Assembly (NCBI GenBank): GCA_017550145.1
Contig: JAFZQG010000011.1
Coordinates: forward strand, 1 to 48,223
DNA length: 48,223 bases
DNA from: Erysipelotrichaceae bacterium
GTDB lineage: Bacteria; Bacillota_I; Bacilli_A; Erysipelotrichales; Erysipelotrichaceae
Direction: 5' to 3'
The notes beneath the pieces are model-generated. The model saw only the letters and a program-made list of their open reading frames with translations, did no database searches and was not told the origin of the DNA. This document shows, one piece after another, positions 25,668-36,391 of the stretch (position 1 is its first letter; each line of letters starts with the position of its first letter). The translations under genes and the position numbers were made by a program.

Positions 25668-26598
25668 GTCTTTCACCTGCCATATTTCTGCCGTTACCGT
25701 TATAGAAGGCCTTGGCATCCATCGAATTCTTGCCTTCCGGTCTGATCTGATAAACCCTGATAAAACCGTTTAAACAGTCAATACGTAAATAATCTTTCTC
25801 TAATCCTTTGAAGATACCGGCCTTAGTATTATCACATTCCTCAAAAAAGACCTTTTCGATCTTGAATTTGCGGTTATTGTACATAAAATAAGCTCCCGGA
25901 TTATCCAGAAGTCCTCTGATATGGTTATAGACATTTAAAACATCATCATTGAAACTGATGTGTTCGATCTCTTTCTGTAAGATCGGCGCATAAGTAGCTT
26001 CAGAATGATCCTGAGCTATAGGATTGATGTTTCCTTCAAATAACTGTGGTAAAAATTCGATCAGCATATCCAAAGCCATATCCGAAAGTTTTTCAAAAAG
26101 GATCGTATTTGTATCATGGATATCGATAGGAAGTTCTTTCTGATACAGGATATCCCCTTCATCCATCTTTTCATTCATATACATGATGGTCATGCCTGTC
26201 TTGGTTTCACCATTGATCAGAGCAGTCTGAATCGGTGAACCGCCCCTGTATTTAGGCAATAATGATCCATGAGTATTGATACATTTATACTTCGGATAAT
26301 CTAGAACTTCTTTCGGTACGATCTGGCCATACGCAGAAGTGATGATCAGATCCGGATCGAATTTCAATACCTCTTCATAATCGCTTCTGATCTTTACAGG
26401 TGTGCATACCGGAATATTCAGTTCCATGGCCGTTTTTTTGACTTCCGAAGGCGTTAATTCGTGTTTACGGCCTACGGCTTTATCCGGTTGAGAAACAACA
26501 CCTACGATATTAAAACCTCCTTCATAGAGGCCTTTTAGAATATTTGCGGCAAATGCCGGTGTACCCATAAAAACGATCCGCTGCGGGTATTTTTCCAT
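25660..26598 (-). CDS. fmt: Methionyl-tRNA formyltransferase
   Basis: Adds the formyl group from 10-formyl-THF to initiator Met-tRNA. The 312-residue length is standard. Motifs are [10 protein letters not shown] near the N-terminus, the catalytic region [17 protein letters not shown] (Asn/His) and the DEGD segment. It heads an fmt-lepA-hemW operon. The only possible start is the ATG at 26596-26598, which has no SD. A minus-strand TATAAT ends 9 nt before it, so the mRNA would carry a leader of only a few bases. The promoter is back-to-back with that of rpsT. Confidence 0.96.
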   Translation of the reverse strand: MEKYPQRIVFMGTPAFAANILKGLYEGGFNIVGVVSQPDKAVGRKHELTPSEVKKTAMELNIPVCTPVKIRSDYEEVLKFDPDLIITSAYGQIVPKEVLDYPKYKCINTHGSLLPKYRGGSPIQTALINGETKTGMTIMYMNEKMDEGDILYQKELPIDIHDTNTILFEKLSDMALDMLIEFLPQLFEGNINPIAQDHSEATYAPILQKEIEHISFNDDVLNVYNHIRGLLDNPGAYFMYNNRKFKIEKVFFEECDNTKAGIFKGLEKDYLRIDCLNGFIRVYQIRPEGKNSMDAKAFYNGNGRNMAGERLG

Positions 26599-26607
26599 AA
26601 CATTAAT

Positions 26608-26635
26608 ATTATACAGTATTTATTGCTTTTTTCAG
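26608..26635 (-). promoter_or_regulatory. fmt promoter with near-leaderless layout
   Basis: Minus-strand TATAAT (26608-26613) lies 9 nt before the fmt ATG. A partial -35 (CTGAAA, 4 of 6 matches) is 16 nt upstream. The predicted transcript begins about 2-3 nt before the start codon. Confidence 0.5.
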
Positions 26636-26651
26636 GTGATTTGCTTATAAT
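26623..26651 (+). promoter_or_regulatory. rpsT promoter
   Basis: TTGCTT (26623-26628) and TATAAT (26646-26651) with a 17-nt spacer, about 30 nt upstream of the rpsT start. Confidence 0.75.
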
Positions 26652-26680
26652 AAGTAAGCGTAATTAAGTAAGGAGGACAC

Positions 26681-26944
26681 ATGGCAAATATTAAGTCTCA
26701 GAAGAAGAGAGCTCTGACAAATGCTAAAAAGAATCTCAAGAACAACTCCGAAAAGTCTCAGTTAAAGACAGCGATCAAAAAGGTCAATGCTGCTGTAGCT
26801 GCCAATGACAAAGAAGCTGCTATCCAGAAATTCAACGAAGCTAATTCTCTTCTTGATAAAGCCGCAACCAGCCATTTAAAACATAAAAACTATGTTGCCA
26901 GACAGAAAGCCCGTCTCGCAAAAGCTGTTGCCTCATTAGGATAG
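26681..26944 (+). CDS. rpsT: 30S ribosomal protein S20
   Basis: An 87-residue basic helical protein with typical S20 sequence (MANIKSQKKRALTNAKKNLKN..., and KHKNYVARQKARLAKAV at the C-terminus). It binds 16S rRNA in the small subunit body. A strong SD (AAGGAGG) lies 5 nt before the ATG. It is a single-gene unit with its own promoter and terminator. Confidence 0.97.
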   Translation: MANIKSQKKRALTNAKKNLKNNSEKSQLKTAIKKVNAAVAANDKEAAIQKFNEANSLLDKAATSHLKHKNYVARQKARLAKAVASLG

Positions 26945-26955
26945 AAAACAACAAC

Positions 26956-26980
26956 GCGCCTGTAAAGGCGCTTTTGTTTT
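26956..26980 (+). terminator. rpsT terminator
   Basis: GCGCCT-GTAA-AGGCGC stem (26956-26971) followed by TTTTGTTTT, 11 nt after the rpsT stop codon. Confidence 0.9.
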
Positions 26981-26991
26981 GCCCGAAAGAA

Positions 26992-27015
26992 AAGACGAAG
27001 TGTAAGCTTCGTCTT
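26992..27015 (-). terminator. glgP terminator
   Basis: AAGACGAAG / CTTCGTCTT 9-bp stem (26992-27000 with 27007-27015), followed on the minus strand by TTCTTTC. It overlaps the glgP stop codon. Confidence 0.85.
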
Positions 27016-29440
27016 AAATTTTTTCGATATGCCAGATCTCATCGACATACTCTTCAATCGTTCTGTCAGATGAGAAATAAGCAGATTTGGCGATGTTGAT
27101 AAGACATCTTCTTGCCCAGTCCTTCTTGTCTTCGTACAGACTGTAGACTTTTTCATGAGCTTTGCAATATGCGTCAAAGTCAGCCAGTAAGAAGTATTCA
27201 TCATTTCTGAGCAGGAATTCATCGGCGATATCCTTGAAGTCATCTTTGATATCAGACCAGGTGTTATCCCTGAAGGAATCGACGATACGCTTGATCGTTT
27301 CGTTCTTCTCATAATATGAGTATGCATCATAGCCGTACTTGCGCATTTCATGGAGATCTTCTTCGGTCTTACCGAAGATTACGCAGTTATCATCACCGAC
27401 CAGTTCTTTAATTTCCACATTGGCACCGTCAAGTGTACCTAAGGTAATGGCACCATTCATCATGAACTTCATGTTTCCGGTTCCGGAAGCTTCCTTACCG
27501 GCAGTTGAGATCTGTTCAGAGATATCCGATGCCGGCATCAGTTTTTCAGCAACCGTAACGCGATAGTTAGGAATGAAGACGACTTTGATGAACTTGGAGA
27601 CATCCGGATCTTCGTTGATCTTTTGTGCTACACAGTTGATAAGCTTAATGACCTTCTTCGCAAAGCGGTAGGAACTTGCGGCTTTGGCACCGAAGATAAA
27701 CGTCGTCTTTGGCATCGTGAATTCCGGATCATCTTTGATCTTGAAGTACAGCGAGATGACATACATGATATCAAGCAGCTGTCTCTTGTAGGCATGTAGA
27801 CGCTTTGCGATCGAATCGAAGATCGAATCAGGATCGATCTCAATGTCGTAGTTCTTCTTGACCCAGGCAGCCAGCTGTCTCTTCTTTTCAGCTTTGACTT
27901 TCAAGAAATCCAGCTGAAGATTTTCATCATCCACATATTTCATCAGCTTCTCGATCTTGCGGAAATCCTTACGGAAATCATTTCCGATATATCTTTCGAT
28001 CAGCTTGCTGAGTTCAGGGTTGGCATATAATAACCATCTTCTCGGAGTAATACCGTTGGTCTTATTGTTGAACTTCTCCGGATAGATCTCATAGAAATCT
28101 GTGAAGGTATCATTCTTGATGATATTGGAGTGGATCTTGGCCACACCATTTACGGAGAAGGAACCGACGATCGACAGATAAGCCATACGGATATTGCCTT
28201 CATGAATGATACATACCGAATCAATAAAGTTATGCTTCTTATCCATCGCGATCAGTTCTCTCTTGAACTGGTTATCGATCTCTTCGATGATCAGATAGAT
28301 ACGCGGTAAAAGCTTCTTGATGTAGTCAACAGGCCACTTTTCCAGTGCTTCCTGTAAAACTGTATGGTTGGTATAAGCGAAAGTATGGGTAACGATATCC
28401 CACGCTTGCTTCCAAGGAATCTCATACTGGTCCATGAAGATTCTCATCAGTTCCGGAATAGCCAGAGCCGGATGAGTATCGTTGAGCTGAATAACGACCT
28501 TGTCCGCAAAGTTATCAAGTCTGCCATAAACCTTCATATGGTCATTGATGATAGACTGTAGACCGGCGGCAACAAAGAAGTATTCCTGTTTGATACGTAA
28601 ATACTTACCTTCTTCGGTAGAATCATCAGGATAAAGATTCAGACAGATGTCTTCGACATCCGCCAGATACTTACGGTAGTCTCTTCCTTCAGGAAGGTCA
28701 TCCGACGGTTCGGCGTTCCACATTCTTAAAGTGTTGGCTACCATGTTATTTGAGCCGATGATCGGCATATCATAAGGTACAGCTAGAACATGTTCGGTAT
28801 CCTTACGGTGGAATTCCAGTTCACCTTTGGCGTTTCTGGTGATATCGACATGGCCATAGAATCTGACATCGACGGTCTTGTCTGCTCTTCTGACTTCCCA
28901 TGGATTCTCGATTCTTAACCACTGGTCAGGAACTTCGACCTGTTCATTATCGATAATAAACTGTTTGAACAGACCGTTCTTATATCTGATCGTATTACCG
29001 GAACCCGGATACCTTAAAGTAGCGAGTGAATCCAGGAAACAGGCTGCCAGTCTGCCCAGACCTCCGTTGCCTAATCCCGCATCCGTTTCAACATCCTCAA
29101 TGTCGTTGATATCGATGTTCAGATCATCAAGACCTTTTTTAACGACATCATAGATACCTAAAGACATCAGATTGTTTCTTAACATTCTACCTAATAAGAA
29201 TTCCAGGGAAAAGTAATAAATCTGTTTTTTATTCTCGCCTCGAACTGCATACTTGGTCTCACGCCAGTCTTCCAGCATATAGGTTCTGACCATCTGACAG
29301 AGTACGACATACTTCTCGATCAGGCTGGTTTGAGAAAGATCTTTTCCGTAATGGATATGAGCGAAATAATCAAAATATTCGATAAATTTATCTTTGTTGT
29401 GAAATGCTTCATTACGGTAATTCTTAAATTTGTTTGCCAT
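27014..29440 (-). CDS. glgP: Glycogen/maltodextrin phosphorylase (GT35)
   Basis: Phosphorolysis of alpha-1,4-glucans to glucose-1-phosphate in the cytoplasm, with pyridoxal phosphate. The 808 residues cover the whole GT35 fold: the GNGGLGRLAACFLDS motif near residue 100, the NYRVTVAEKLMPASDISEQIS segment and the PLP site EASGTGNMKF with the Schiff-base Lys at about residue 658. It may act on storage glycogen or imported maltodextrin together with MalQ; no glgABCD genes are in the window. GAGGAAA lies about 8 nt before the ATG. It is 21 nt downstream of trmK with no terminator between, so it may be read from the rpoD operon. Confidence 0.96.
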   Translation of the reverse strand: MANKFKNYRNEAFHNKDKFIEYFDYFAHIHYGKDLSQTSLIEKYVVLCQMVRTYMLEDWRETKYAVRGENKKQIYYFSLEFLLGRMLRNNLMSLGIYDVVKKGLDDLNIDINDIEDVETDAGLGNGGLGRLAACFLDSLATLRYPGSGNTIRYKNGLFKQFIIDNEQVEVPDQWLRIENPWEVRRADKTVDVRFYGHVDITRNAKGELEFHRKDTEHVLAVPYDMPIIGSNNMVANTLRMWNAEPSDDLPEGRDYRKYLADVEDICLNLYPDDSTEEGKYLRIKQEYFFVAAGLQSIINDHMKVYGRLDNFADKVVIQLNDTHPALAIPELMRIFMDQYEIPWKQAWDIVTHTFAYTNHTVLQEALEKWPVDYIKKLLPRIYLIIEEIDNQFKRELIAMDKKHNFIDSVCIIHEGNIRMAYLSIVGSFSVNGVAKIHSNIIKNDTFTDFYEIYPEKFNNKTNGITPRRWLLYANPELSKLIERYIGNDFRKDFRKIEKLMKYVDDENLQLDFLKVKAEKKRQLAAWVKKNYDIEIDPDSIFDSIAKRLHAYKRQLLDIMYVISLYFKIKDDPEFTMPKTTFIFGAKAASSYRFAKKVIKLINCVAQKINEDPDVSKFIKVVFIPNYRVTVAEKLMPASDISEQISTAGKEASGTGNMKFMMNGAITLGTLDGANVEIKELVGDDNCVIFGKTEEDLHEMRKYGYDAYSYYEKNETIKRIVDSFRDNTWSDIKDDFKDIADEFLLRNDEYFLLADFDAYCKAHEKVYSLYEDKKDWARRCLINIAKSAYFSSDRTIEEYVDEIWHIEKI

Positions 29441-29461
29441 AATATTATTTTCCTCGACCTA

Positions 29462-30103
29462 CTAATTATACAATAATCTTTCTATTTCCAAGATTTTTTC
29501 ATCATATTCTTTTTTGTTAGCCCTTTCATTGATTTCTTTCAATCTTTTAAGGGAATCAGCCAGAAAAGCGATGAATACTTCATCTCTTCTTTTCAGTAAA
29601 ACCGGGCCGTATTTTATTTCCATTTCACTGTACGGTTCATGGTAATCGGCAGAGAATCTGATGATCTGATAATAGAAATCATCATAGACAACTCTTTCAT
29701 CTTCAATCGTGTAACAGTGATCGGAAATATATCTTCTGACCATGTCCACATCGGTATTGGACTGGATCAGAAAATACTGATATCTTTCGACTTCGCAGGA
29801 ATCAAGAATATGTTTTATGGTATGGTAGCCCATTCCGGCAATGATCACGATATCGACATCATCAGCCGCTTTAGCCAGACCATCGGAAAAAACCGGAATC
29901 ACCTTACCTTCCAGATTATTCTTCTTTACTGTCTCTTTAACGTGGTTTAAAGGCCCTTCCGCTATTTCTCCGGCATAGACCTTTCTGGCAATATTGTTCT
30001 GCACCAAAAAACAAGGCAGCAAGGCGTGGTCTGAACCAACGTCAAAAACTACCTTATTTCTTTCCACTAACATCGCTATCTGAAGGAGTCTGCTGGAAAT
30101 CAT
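29462..30103 (-). CDS. trmK: tRNA (adenine(22)-N1)-methyltransferase TrmK
   Basis: A 213-residue SAM-dependent methyltransferase of the TrmK (YqfN) family: ISSRLLQIAMLVERNKVVFDVGSDHALLP, IAGMGYHTIKHIL and IQSNTDVDMVRRYI. It makes m1A22 in tRNAs, a modification typical of Gram-positive bacteria. It begins 1 nt inside the rpoD stop codon. The rpoD-trmK order is the usual Firmicute arrangement, which strengthens the call. Confidence 0.93.
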   Translation of the reverse strand: MISSRLLQIAMLVERNKVVFDVGSDHALLPCFLVQNNIARKVYAGEIAEGPLNHVKETVKKNNLEGKVIPVFSDGLAKAADDVDIVIIAGMGYHTIKHILDSCEVERYQYFLIQSNTDVDMVRRYISDHCYTIEDERVVYDDFYYQIIRFSADYHEPYSEMEIKYGPVLLKRRDEVFIAFLADSLKRLKEINERANKKEYDEKILEIERLLYN

Positions 30104-31851
30104 TATTTCTTGTCTTCCAGGAATTCCTTTAATCTCTTACTCTTGGTCGGATTCTTGAGTTTACGCAAGGCTTTGGCCTCGATCTGTCTGATTCTTTCTC
30201 TGGTGACATCGAATTCCTTGCCTACTTCTTCAAGCGTTCTGGTTCTGCCGTCTTCCAGCCCGAATCTTAATCTGATGACCTTTTCTTCTCTATCAGTCAG
30301 AGTCGAAAGGATCAGATCGATCTCATCTTTAAGCAGTTCATTATTCGCATACTGGTCAGGTGACAATGCATCCTTATCTTCAATGAAGTCGCCGAGATGC
30401 GAATCATCTTCTTCACCGATCGGAGTTTCCAGTGAAACAGGATCCAGAGCGATCTTCTGGATCTCTCTGACCTTTTCAGCAGTCATACCGGAGCCCATTC
30501 TGGTGGCGATCTCTTCAGCCGAAGGATCTCTGCCCAGTTCCTGAACCAGCTGTCTCTGGATTCTGGTCATCTTGTTGATGGTTTCAACCATATGGACCGG
30601 AATACGGATCGTTCTGGCTTGGTCGGCAATGGCTCTGGTGATGGCCTGTCTGATCCACCAGGTCGCATAAGTCGAGAACTTGAAACCCTTGGTGTAATCA
30701 AATTTATCAACAGCCTTGATCAGACCCATATTGCCTTCCTGAATCAGATCCAGGAACAGCATACCTCTGCCTGTATACTTTTTGGCTATAGCGACAACCA
30801 GACGCAGGTTGGCACTGATCAGTTCGTTCTTAGCATCGATTCCATCCTGAACCAGTTTCGCATCCTTAGGATGTTTTAACCCCTTTTCGATTCGCTTGGC
30901 TATGACTACTTCCTCATCCGCTTTCAAAAGAGGTACACGGCCGATCTCTTTAAGATACATCTTGACCGGATCATTGACCTTTGTATAAGTCGAAGCCTGT
31001 TCATAGTTGATGACGATATTCTTTTCGGAATCCTCGTCTTCTTCATCATCGGATTCTTCGCTCGAAAGATAATCATCATCTTCCAGTTCTTCTTCGTCTT
31101 CCGATTCATCGATCAGATCGATATTGACACTGGAGATCCAGTCATAGAACTGGTCGATATCATCGTCGCTCATTTCAAAACGATCAAGTGCATTTACGAC
31201 ATCGGACTGGACGATATCAACACCCTGTTTATTCAGTTCAACCAGATCGTTTTTCAGATCTTCGATATCGTTGTATTTCTTCTTTAAACCCAGAGTCGAC
31301 TTCTTCATCTTCTTGACAGCTTTGATTGCCTTGCCATCAGAACCGATTACTTCCTTAATGGCTTCATTACGAAGTTCGCTCTTGGCTTCTTTCTTTGTGG
31401 TTTTCTTTTCTGCTTTTTCCGCTTTTACAACGGTTTTCTTTTCCTTGGCTTCCTTAACCTTCCTTATTTCTTTCTTTACAGGTTTTTCCGCTTTCTTTTT
31501 CGTTTCTTTTACCGCTTTCTTAACTTCTTTTTTCTTAGCGGGAATTTCTTTCTTTACGGCTTTTTTTACTTCTTTTTTAACCGCAGCTTTCTTTTCAGCC
31601 TTCTTTACGGCCTTTTTTACTTCTTTTTTTGCTGTTTTCTTTACTTCAGCTTTCTTTACAGGTTTGGCTGTCTTTTTGGCAGCAGACTTTACTGCTTTAG
31701 CAGTTACTTTCTTTTCAACCTTTTTAACGGCCTTTTTTACTTCTTTTTTTGCCTCAGCTTTAGGAGCTGCCTTTGTTTTACTGACAGTCTTCTTAGTCTT
31801 TTCCGCTTTAACGGCTTTCTTGGTTTCGTTCTTCTTTGTCTGTTTAGCCAT
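30103..31851 (-). CDS. rpoD: Primary sigma factor RpoD (SigA) with long Lys/Ala-rich N-terminal extension
   Basis: Regions 1.2 to 4.2 are intact. Region 1.2 is [16 protein letters not shown] (from about residue 294). Region 2 has [16 protein letters not shown] and [20 protein letters not shown]. Region 4.2 has [24 protein letters not shown] region 1.1-like segment lies at about 195-245 and an acidic stretch at 249-276. Residues 1-158 are nearly all Lys, Ala, Glu and Val, with the decapeptide [10 protein letters not shown] repeated at 35-44, 75-84 and 92-101. Such histone-H1-like tails are unusual for a Firmicute sigma A, usually ~370-380 residues; here it is 582. It overlaps dnaG by 8 nt and trmK by 1 nt. 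Confidence 0.96.
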   Translation of the reverse strand: MAKQTKKNETKKAVKAEKTKKTVSKTKAAPKAEAKKEVKKAVKKVEKKVTAKAVKSAAKKTAKPVKKAEVKKTAKKEVKKAVKKAEKKAAVKKEVKKAVKKEIPAKKKEVKKAVKETKKKAEKPVKKEIRKVKEAKEKKTVVKAEKAEKKTTKKEAKSELRNEAIKEVIGSDGKAIKAVKKMKKSTLGLKKKYNDIEDLKNDLVELNKQGVDIVQSDVVNALDRFEMSDDDIDQFYDWISSVNIDLIDESEDEEELEDDDYLSSEESDDEEDEDSEKNIVINYEQASTYTKVNDPVKMYLKEIGRVPLLKADEEVVIAKRIEKGLKHPKDAKLVQDGIDAKNELISANLRLVVAIAKKYTGRGMLFLDLIQEGNMGLIKAVDKFDYTKGFKFSTYATWWIRQAITRAIADQARTIRIPVHMVETINKMTRIQRQLVQELGRDPSAEEIATRMGSGMTAEKVREIQKIALDPVSLETPIGEEDDSHLGDFIEDKDALSPDQYANNELLKDEIDLILSTLTDREEKVIRLRFGLEDGRTRTLEEVGKEFDVTRERIRQIEAKALRKLKNPTKSKRLKEFLEDKK

Positions 31852-33580
31852 TGTTGCCTCCTAATTCCTTAATAAGTTTTTCATATTCCCGCAGATACTC
31901 GTCAGCCTTATTCGGATCAACGGTGGAAATCGAATCGATTTTTTCTTTGAGATCCGCCATCTTGCGGCGTTTGATCTCCATTTTGATTTTCCCGATTGCG
32001 CCATCAAGACTGTTTTCGTCGTATTCGGCAGGTAATGTTTCAATTAACGCAAGATTCGTAATGAGATTCTTCACATTTTCATCATCCGTCTCATCATAGA
32101 TCCGCGAGAGTGAACACTTTTCATGTTTGCGATAATCATCGATTATCAGCATCGCCAGCTTTTGATCATTAGGATCCAGAAGATATCCCAGTTTGCGCTG
32201 ATAGATATCCAGCGCCTTCTTGGACATCGCGATCTGGGCGATGATCAGATATTCGGCTTTTGTCAGTCCGTCGATCGAAAAACTGACATCGGCTGTCTTT
32301 TTATTATAACCTATTTTATTAGCTTCCTGTGAGGCTCTTTTACGTATTTTTGTCAGTTCATAGAGCTCATTGAAGTAATTGTCCCGATCATACTGATCAG
32401 GCAGCTTTTCGATCAGGGCCGATACTCTGATCGTCATCTTTTTACGGTCTTCGTAATTATCCAGATTATAGATCTTCCGATAGTAACCCATCACAAAATC
32501 AATATAGGAAATCTGTTTGGCTTCAAGATCCCGCAAAGCATTCTTGCCGTACTGATTGATGATCTCATCCGGATCGAGTTTAGTGTTGTTATCGATAACA
32601 TAGACTTCTTCACCTGCATCCATCAGCAGTTCACCGATCTTGAGGTTGGCTGCCTGTCCGGCGTTATCACCGTCATAGGATAAGACGACTTTCTTATTCA
32701 GCGATTTGATCAGTTCGATCTGATTACGGGTACAGGCCGTACCTAAAGTAGCTACGACATTCTGTTTGCCGGCTCTGTAATAGGCAATAACGTCCATGAC
32801 GCCTTCACAGATGATGATATATCCGGCTTTTCTGGCAGCTTCCTTAGCCCGGTGATAGTTATATAGATGATCACCCTTGGTATAGATGATGTTGTCGGCA
32901 GAGTTGATGTATTTGGAATCGGAAACACCGCGGTAATCTCTGGCCGTAAAGGCGATCGGATTGCCTTCTTTATCATGGATCGGGAAAATGATACGGTTAT
33001 AGAAGACATCGGCCATACCGTTATCCAGCATCCTGCAGACACCGGCTTTGAGCATATCCTCATCCGTAAAACCGTGATTCTTCAGATATTCATAGATCCT
33101 GTTTCCATCCGGATTCAGACCGATATTGAAGAATTCGATCACATCTTTTTCCAAGCCTCTGTTGATCAGATAATTCATCGCTTCTTCACCGGCTTTGGAC
33201 GCACTTAAAAGATAGGTGCTGTAGGCGATCATGGCACTTAAGAGATCATAATAGCGCTGATATTTGGAAACTTTCTTCGGTGCCGTATCGATCTGGATCG
33301 GTTTGCCGATTAAAGCCGCAACTTCACCTACCGCTTCCGGAAAGGATATCTTCTTATAATTTGAAACGAACGTGAAGACATTTCCGCCGTTACCGCAGAC
33401 GAAACACTTATAGATCTGTTTATCCTGAGAGATCGATAATGACGGATCATGGTCATCATGAAAAGGACAAAGAGCGCTGTAGCCCTTGCCCTTTTTGATC
33501 AATGGGATGTAGTGACCGATCACATCGACGATATCGGCACTGTTTCGTATATCATTAATTACTTCTTCAGTAAGTCTCAT
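31844..33580 (-). CDS. dnaG: DNA primase DnaG
   Basis: Makes RNA primers for DNA replication. The N-terminal CHC2 zinc ribbon is present (CPFHDDH...CFVCGNGG; Cys38, His41, Cys59, Cys62). The RNA polymerase core has the TOPRIM motif [15 protein letters not shown] and [11 protein letters not shown]. The ~140-residue C-terminus should be the helicase-binding domain. At 578 residues it is slightly short compared with many Firmicute primases (~600). It overlaps glyS by 1 nt and rpoD by 8 nt in a compact macromolecular-synthesis operon. Confidence 0.96.
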   Translation of the reverse strand: MRLTEEVINDIRNSADIVDVIGHYIPLIKKGKGYSALCPFHDDHDPSLSISQDKQIYKCFVCGNGGNVFTFVSNYKKISFPEAVGEVAALIGKPIQIDTAPKKVSKYQRYYDLLSAMIAYSTYLLSASKAGEEAMNYLINRGLEKDVIEFFNIGLNPDGNRIYEYLKNHGFTDEDMLKAGVCRMLDNGMADVFYNRIIFPIHDKEGNPIAFTARDYRGVSDSKYINSADNIIYTKGDHLYNYHRAKEAARKAGYIIICEGVMDVIAYYRAGKQNVVATLGTACTRNQIELIKSLNKKVVLSYDGDNAGQAANLKIGELLMDAGEEVYVIDNNTKLDPDEIINQYGKNALRDLEAKQISYIDFVMGYYRKIYNLDNYEDRKKMTIRVSALIEKLPDQYDRDNYFNELYELTKIRKRASQEANKIGYNKKTADVSFSIDGLTKAEYLIIAQIAMSKKALDIYQRKLGYLLDPNDQKLAMLIIDDYRKHEKCSLSRIYDETDDENVKNLITNLALIETLPAEYDENSLDGAIGKIKMEIKRRKMADLKEKIDSISTVDPNKADEYLREYEKLIKELGGNNG

Positions 33581-34956
33581 TAAAACGCAAGTTTTGTTTT
33601 GATGTAGTCTTTGAGTTCTTCGATCTTAATACGCTGCTGTTCCATGGTATCACGGTCTCTGACGGTAACGCAGCCATCGTTTTCCGTATCGAAGTCATAA
33701 GTGATGCAGAAAGGTGTACCGATCGCATCGTTTCTTCTGTAACGCTTGCCGATAGATCCGGTTTCATCATATTCGCAATGGAATTCCTTGCTCAGATCAT
33801 TGAATAAAGCAGTTGCCGGCTCGGAGAGTTTCTTGGAAAGCGGACAGATACACGCCTTGACCGGTGCGACTGCCGGATGCAGGTGCATAACGATTCTTTC
33901 GTCGTTTTCCCCTACCATCTCTTTGTCATAGGCATCGCAACAGATCATCAGGAACAGTCTTTCGACACCGACGGACGGCTCAACACAGAACGGCACATAC
34001 TTTTCATTGGTCTCAGGATCAAGATAGCTCAATTCCTTGCCTGAATATTCCGCGTGTTTCTTCAAGTCATAATCCGTACGGTCCGCAATACCCCAGACCT
34101 CACCCCAGTCAGTAAACGGGAAGGCATATTCGATATCGCTGGTTCCCTTGGAATAGAAACTCAGTTCTTCCTTGCTGTGTTCTCTGATACGCAGTTTATC
34201 TTCATTGATACCGAGCTTCTTTACGAAGTTGTAGCAGTAATCAACCCAGTATCTGTACCATTCAAGATCGGTATCAGGCTTGCAGAAGAATTCCAGTTCC
34301 ATCTGTTCGAATTCTCTGATTCTGAAGATGAAGTTACCCGGCGTGATCTCGTTACGGAATGACTTTCCGATCTGTCCGATACCGAACGGGATCTTCTTTC
34401 TGGAAGTACGGGCGACGTTGTTGAAGTTAACGAAGATACCCTGGGCGGTTTCCGGTCTTAAGTAGACTACTGATTTCGCATCTTCCAGTGTTCCGATATA
34501 TGTTTTGAACATCAGGTTAAACGGACGGGCATTGGTGAAGTTGTGCTTGCCGCAGACCGGACAGACGATATGATTGTCTTCGATCATCTTATCCATTTCT
34601 TCCGGAGTCTTGCCTTCAGCCGAAAGACCGGTCGCTTCTTCGATCATATTATCGGCACGGAAACGGCCTTTACATTCCTTGCAGTCGACCATGGAATCGG
34701 AGAAACCCTTAAGGTGTCCCGAAGCTTCCCAGGTCCTGGTATTCATCAGAATCGCGGAATCGATACCGACATTGTAAGGTGATCTTTCAATGAATTCCTG
34801 CCACCAGAGATCCTTGATATTCTTTTTTAACCATGAGCCTAAGATACCGAAATCCCAGGAGTTGGAGAGACCTCCGTATATTTCCGAGCCCTGATAGACA
34901 AAGCCCGAACTCTTAAGATGAGAAACGATCTCATCGAAACTGTATTTGTTTTCCAT
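33580..34956 (-). CDS. glyS: Glycyl-tRNA synthetase, homodimeric (alpha2) type
   Basis: A 458-residue class II synthetase of the eukaryote/archaea-like alpha2 GlyRS type, not the bacterial alpha2beta2 GlyQS. Motif 1 and motif 2 regions include [14 protein letters not shown] and [34 protein letters not shown]. Motif 3 is in [12 protein letters not shown] zinc-binding Cys set is present (CKECKGRF...CPVCGKHNF). It starts 2 nt after the stop of the upstream FAD oxidoreductase gene and runs into dnaG. No T-box leader is visible; it lacks its own promoter in the sequence. Confidence 0.96.
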   Translation of the reverse strand: MENKYSFDEIVSHLKSSGFVYQGSEIYGGLSNSWDFGILGSWLKKNIKDLWWQEFIERSPYNVGIDSAILMNTRTWEASGHLKGFSDSMVDCKECKGRFRADNMIEEATGLSAEGKTPEEMDKMIEDNHIVCPVCGKHNFTNARPFNLMFKTYIGTLEDAKSVVYLRPETAQGIFVNFNNVARTSRKKIPFGIGQIGKSFRNEITPGNFIFRIREFEQMELEFFCKPDTDLEWYRYWVDYCYNFVKKLGINEDKLRIREHSKEELSFYSKGTSDIEYAFPFTDWGEVWGIADRTDYDLKKHAEYSGKELSYLDPETNEKYVPFCVEPSVGVERLFLMICCDAYDKEMVGENDERIVMHLHPAVAPVKACICPLSKKLSEPATALFNDLSKEFHCEYDETGSIGKRYRRNDAIGTPFCITYDFDTENDGCVTVRDRDTMEQQRIKIEELKDYIKTKLAF

Positions 34957-34958
34957 GT

Positions 34959-36338
34959 TTATTTACCTTCCTTTTCGCATATATAACGTGCTACATAGAC
35001 GCCGCTTGCCGAAGCGTGTGAGAGTGAATGTGTAACGCCCGAACAGTCACCTATGACAAACAGATTCTTATGTAGAGTTTCAAGATTCTCATCGAGTTCA
35101 AGTTCCATATTGTAGAACTTGACTTCAACACCGTAAAGAAGTGTCTCGTCATTGGCTGTGCCCGGAGCGATCTTATCCAAAGCATAGATCATTTCGATGA
35201 TGTCATCGAGAATACGTTTAGGCATGACCAGACCGAGATCTCCCGGAGTAGCCTTCAAAGTCGGAACCATGTAGGAGTGTCTGATACGATGTTCGGTCGA
35301 ACGTTTACCTCTGATCAGATCGCCGAAACGCTGAACGATGACTCCGCCACCTAACATATTAGAGAGTCTGGCGATCGATTCACCATAACCGTTGGAATCC
35401 TTGAACGGTTCCGTCAGATGTTTGGAAACAAGCAGCGCAAAGTTCGTGTTATTCGTCTGCTTCTCAGGATCCTCATAAGAATGACCATTTACGGTAATGA
35501 TACCATTGGTATTTTCGTTTACGACCAATCCTTTCGGATTCATACAGAAAGTTCTTACGACATCTTCATATTTGGAAGTTCTGTAGGTGATCTTTCCTTC
35601 ATATAACTCATCGGTTATCTGTGAGAAGATCTCATATGGAAGTTCAACTCTGACACCGATATCCACACGGTTGGACATAGTCGGGATCGCTAATTCCTTG
35701 CATACTGTTTCCATCCATTTGCTTCCGGAACGGCCTGCCGATATTACGCAGTATTTTGATTTGAAAGTATCAGTCGAAGTTTCCAGTTCATATCCATCTT
35801 CTTTTTTACTGACGCCTTTAACTTCGCAATTGAAATAGATATCTACCTTATCCTTAAGATAATTATAGAGATTGCCTAATACTTCATAGTTGATATCCGT
35901 ACCCAGATGTCTGACTTTGGCATCCAACAGATGCAGGCCATTTCTCATACATAAGGTCTTTAAAGCGGAATCGGCCGTTGAATAAAGTTTGGTCTTCTGC
36001 CCGCCGTATTCCACATTGATCTGATCTACATAGTTCATCAGCTGCAGAGCCTTTTCCTTGCCGATGTGTTCATACAGCGTGCCGCCGAAATCATTGGTTA
36101 TATTGTATTTGCCATCGGAAAAAGCCCCTGCTCCGCCAAAACCGTTCATAATGGCACAGGTCTTGCAGTTTATGCATTTAGTTATCTTTTCGCCGTCGAT
36201 CGGACATTTTCTCTTTTCCAGAGGATTGCCGTATTCGATAATAGCCACGCTTAATTCAGGCGCTTTTTTGCTTATTTCATAAGCCGTAAAAATGCCACCT
36301 GGTCCGGCTCCGACGATCGTTACATCATAATTTTTCAT
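34959..36338 (-). CDS. FAD-dependent oxidoreductase (COG2509 family), shorter paralogue
   Basis: A 459-residue flavoprotein that begins directly with the FAD Rossmann motif [18 protein letters not shown] Cys-rich segment follows ([25 protein letters not shown]), then [26 protein letters not shown] and a C-terminal [23 protein letters not shown] motif. It shares the family layout of the protein at 9638-11146 but lacks its ~85-residue N-terminal domain. The Cys cluster could bind metal or be redox-active; this is inferred. AGGTG precedes the ATG. It is first in the run with glyS-dnaG-rpoD-trmK-glgP, so its promoter may drive all six genes. Confidence 0.85.
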   Translation of the reverse strand: MKNYDVTIVGAGPGGIFTAYEISKKAPELSVAIIEYGNPLEKRKCPIDGEKITKCINCKTCAIMNGFGGAGAFSDGKYNITNDFGGTLYEHIGKEKALQLMNYVDQINVEYGGQKTKLYSTADSALKTLCMRNGLHLLDAKVRHLGTDINYEVLGNLYNYLKDKVDIYFNCEVKGVSKKEDGYELETSTDTFKSKYCVISAGRSGSKWMETVCKELAIPTMSNRVDIGVRVELPYEIFSQITDELYEGKITYRTSKYEDVVRTFCMNPKGLVVNENTNGIITVNGHSYEDPEKQTNNTNFALLVSKHLTEPFKDSNGYGESIARLSNMLGGGVIVQRFGDLIRGKRSTEHRIRHSYMVPTLKATPGDLGLVMPKRILDDIIEMIYALDKIAPGTANDETLLYGVEVKFYNMELELDENLETLHKNLFVIGDCSGVTHSLSHASASGVYVARYICEKEGK

Positions 36339-36391
36339 TTTTTCACCTAATTTCCATTAACTATTATATATTATGATGTCTGAAAATGATT

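Noticed and set aside
26890..27351. A 153-codon minus-strand open frame covering the end of rpsT and glgP
   Set aside because: It lies in another frame over two well-supported genes and crosses both of their terminators. Its sequence has no recognisable domain.
31400..31850. Tandem repeats resembling a CRISPR array or satellite
   Set aside because: They are in frame within rpoD and encode [14 protein letters not shown] peptides. There are no spacers of uniform length.
31271..31864. A 197-codon Phe-rich plus-strand frame opposite the rpoD tail
   Set aside because: The long frame is a by-product of the Lys/Ala/Glu-rich repeats on the other strand (AAG/AAA read as CTT/TTT). It has no start signal and no known domain.
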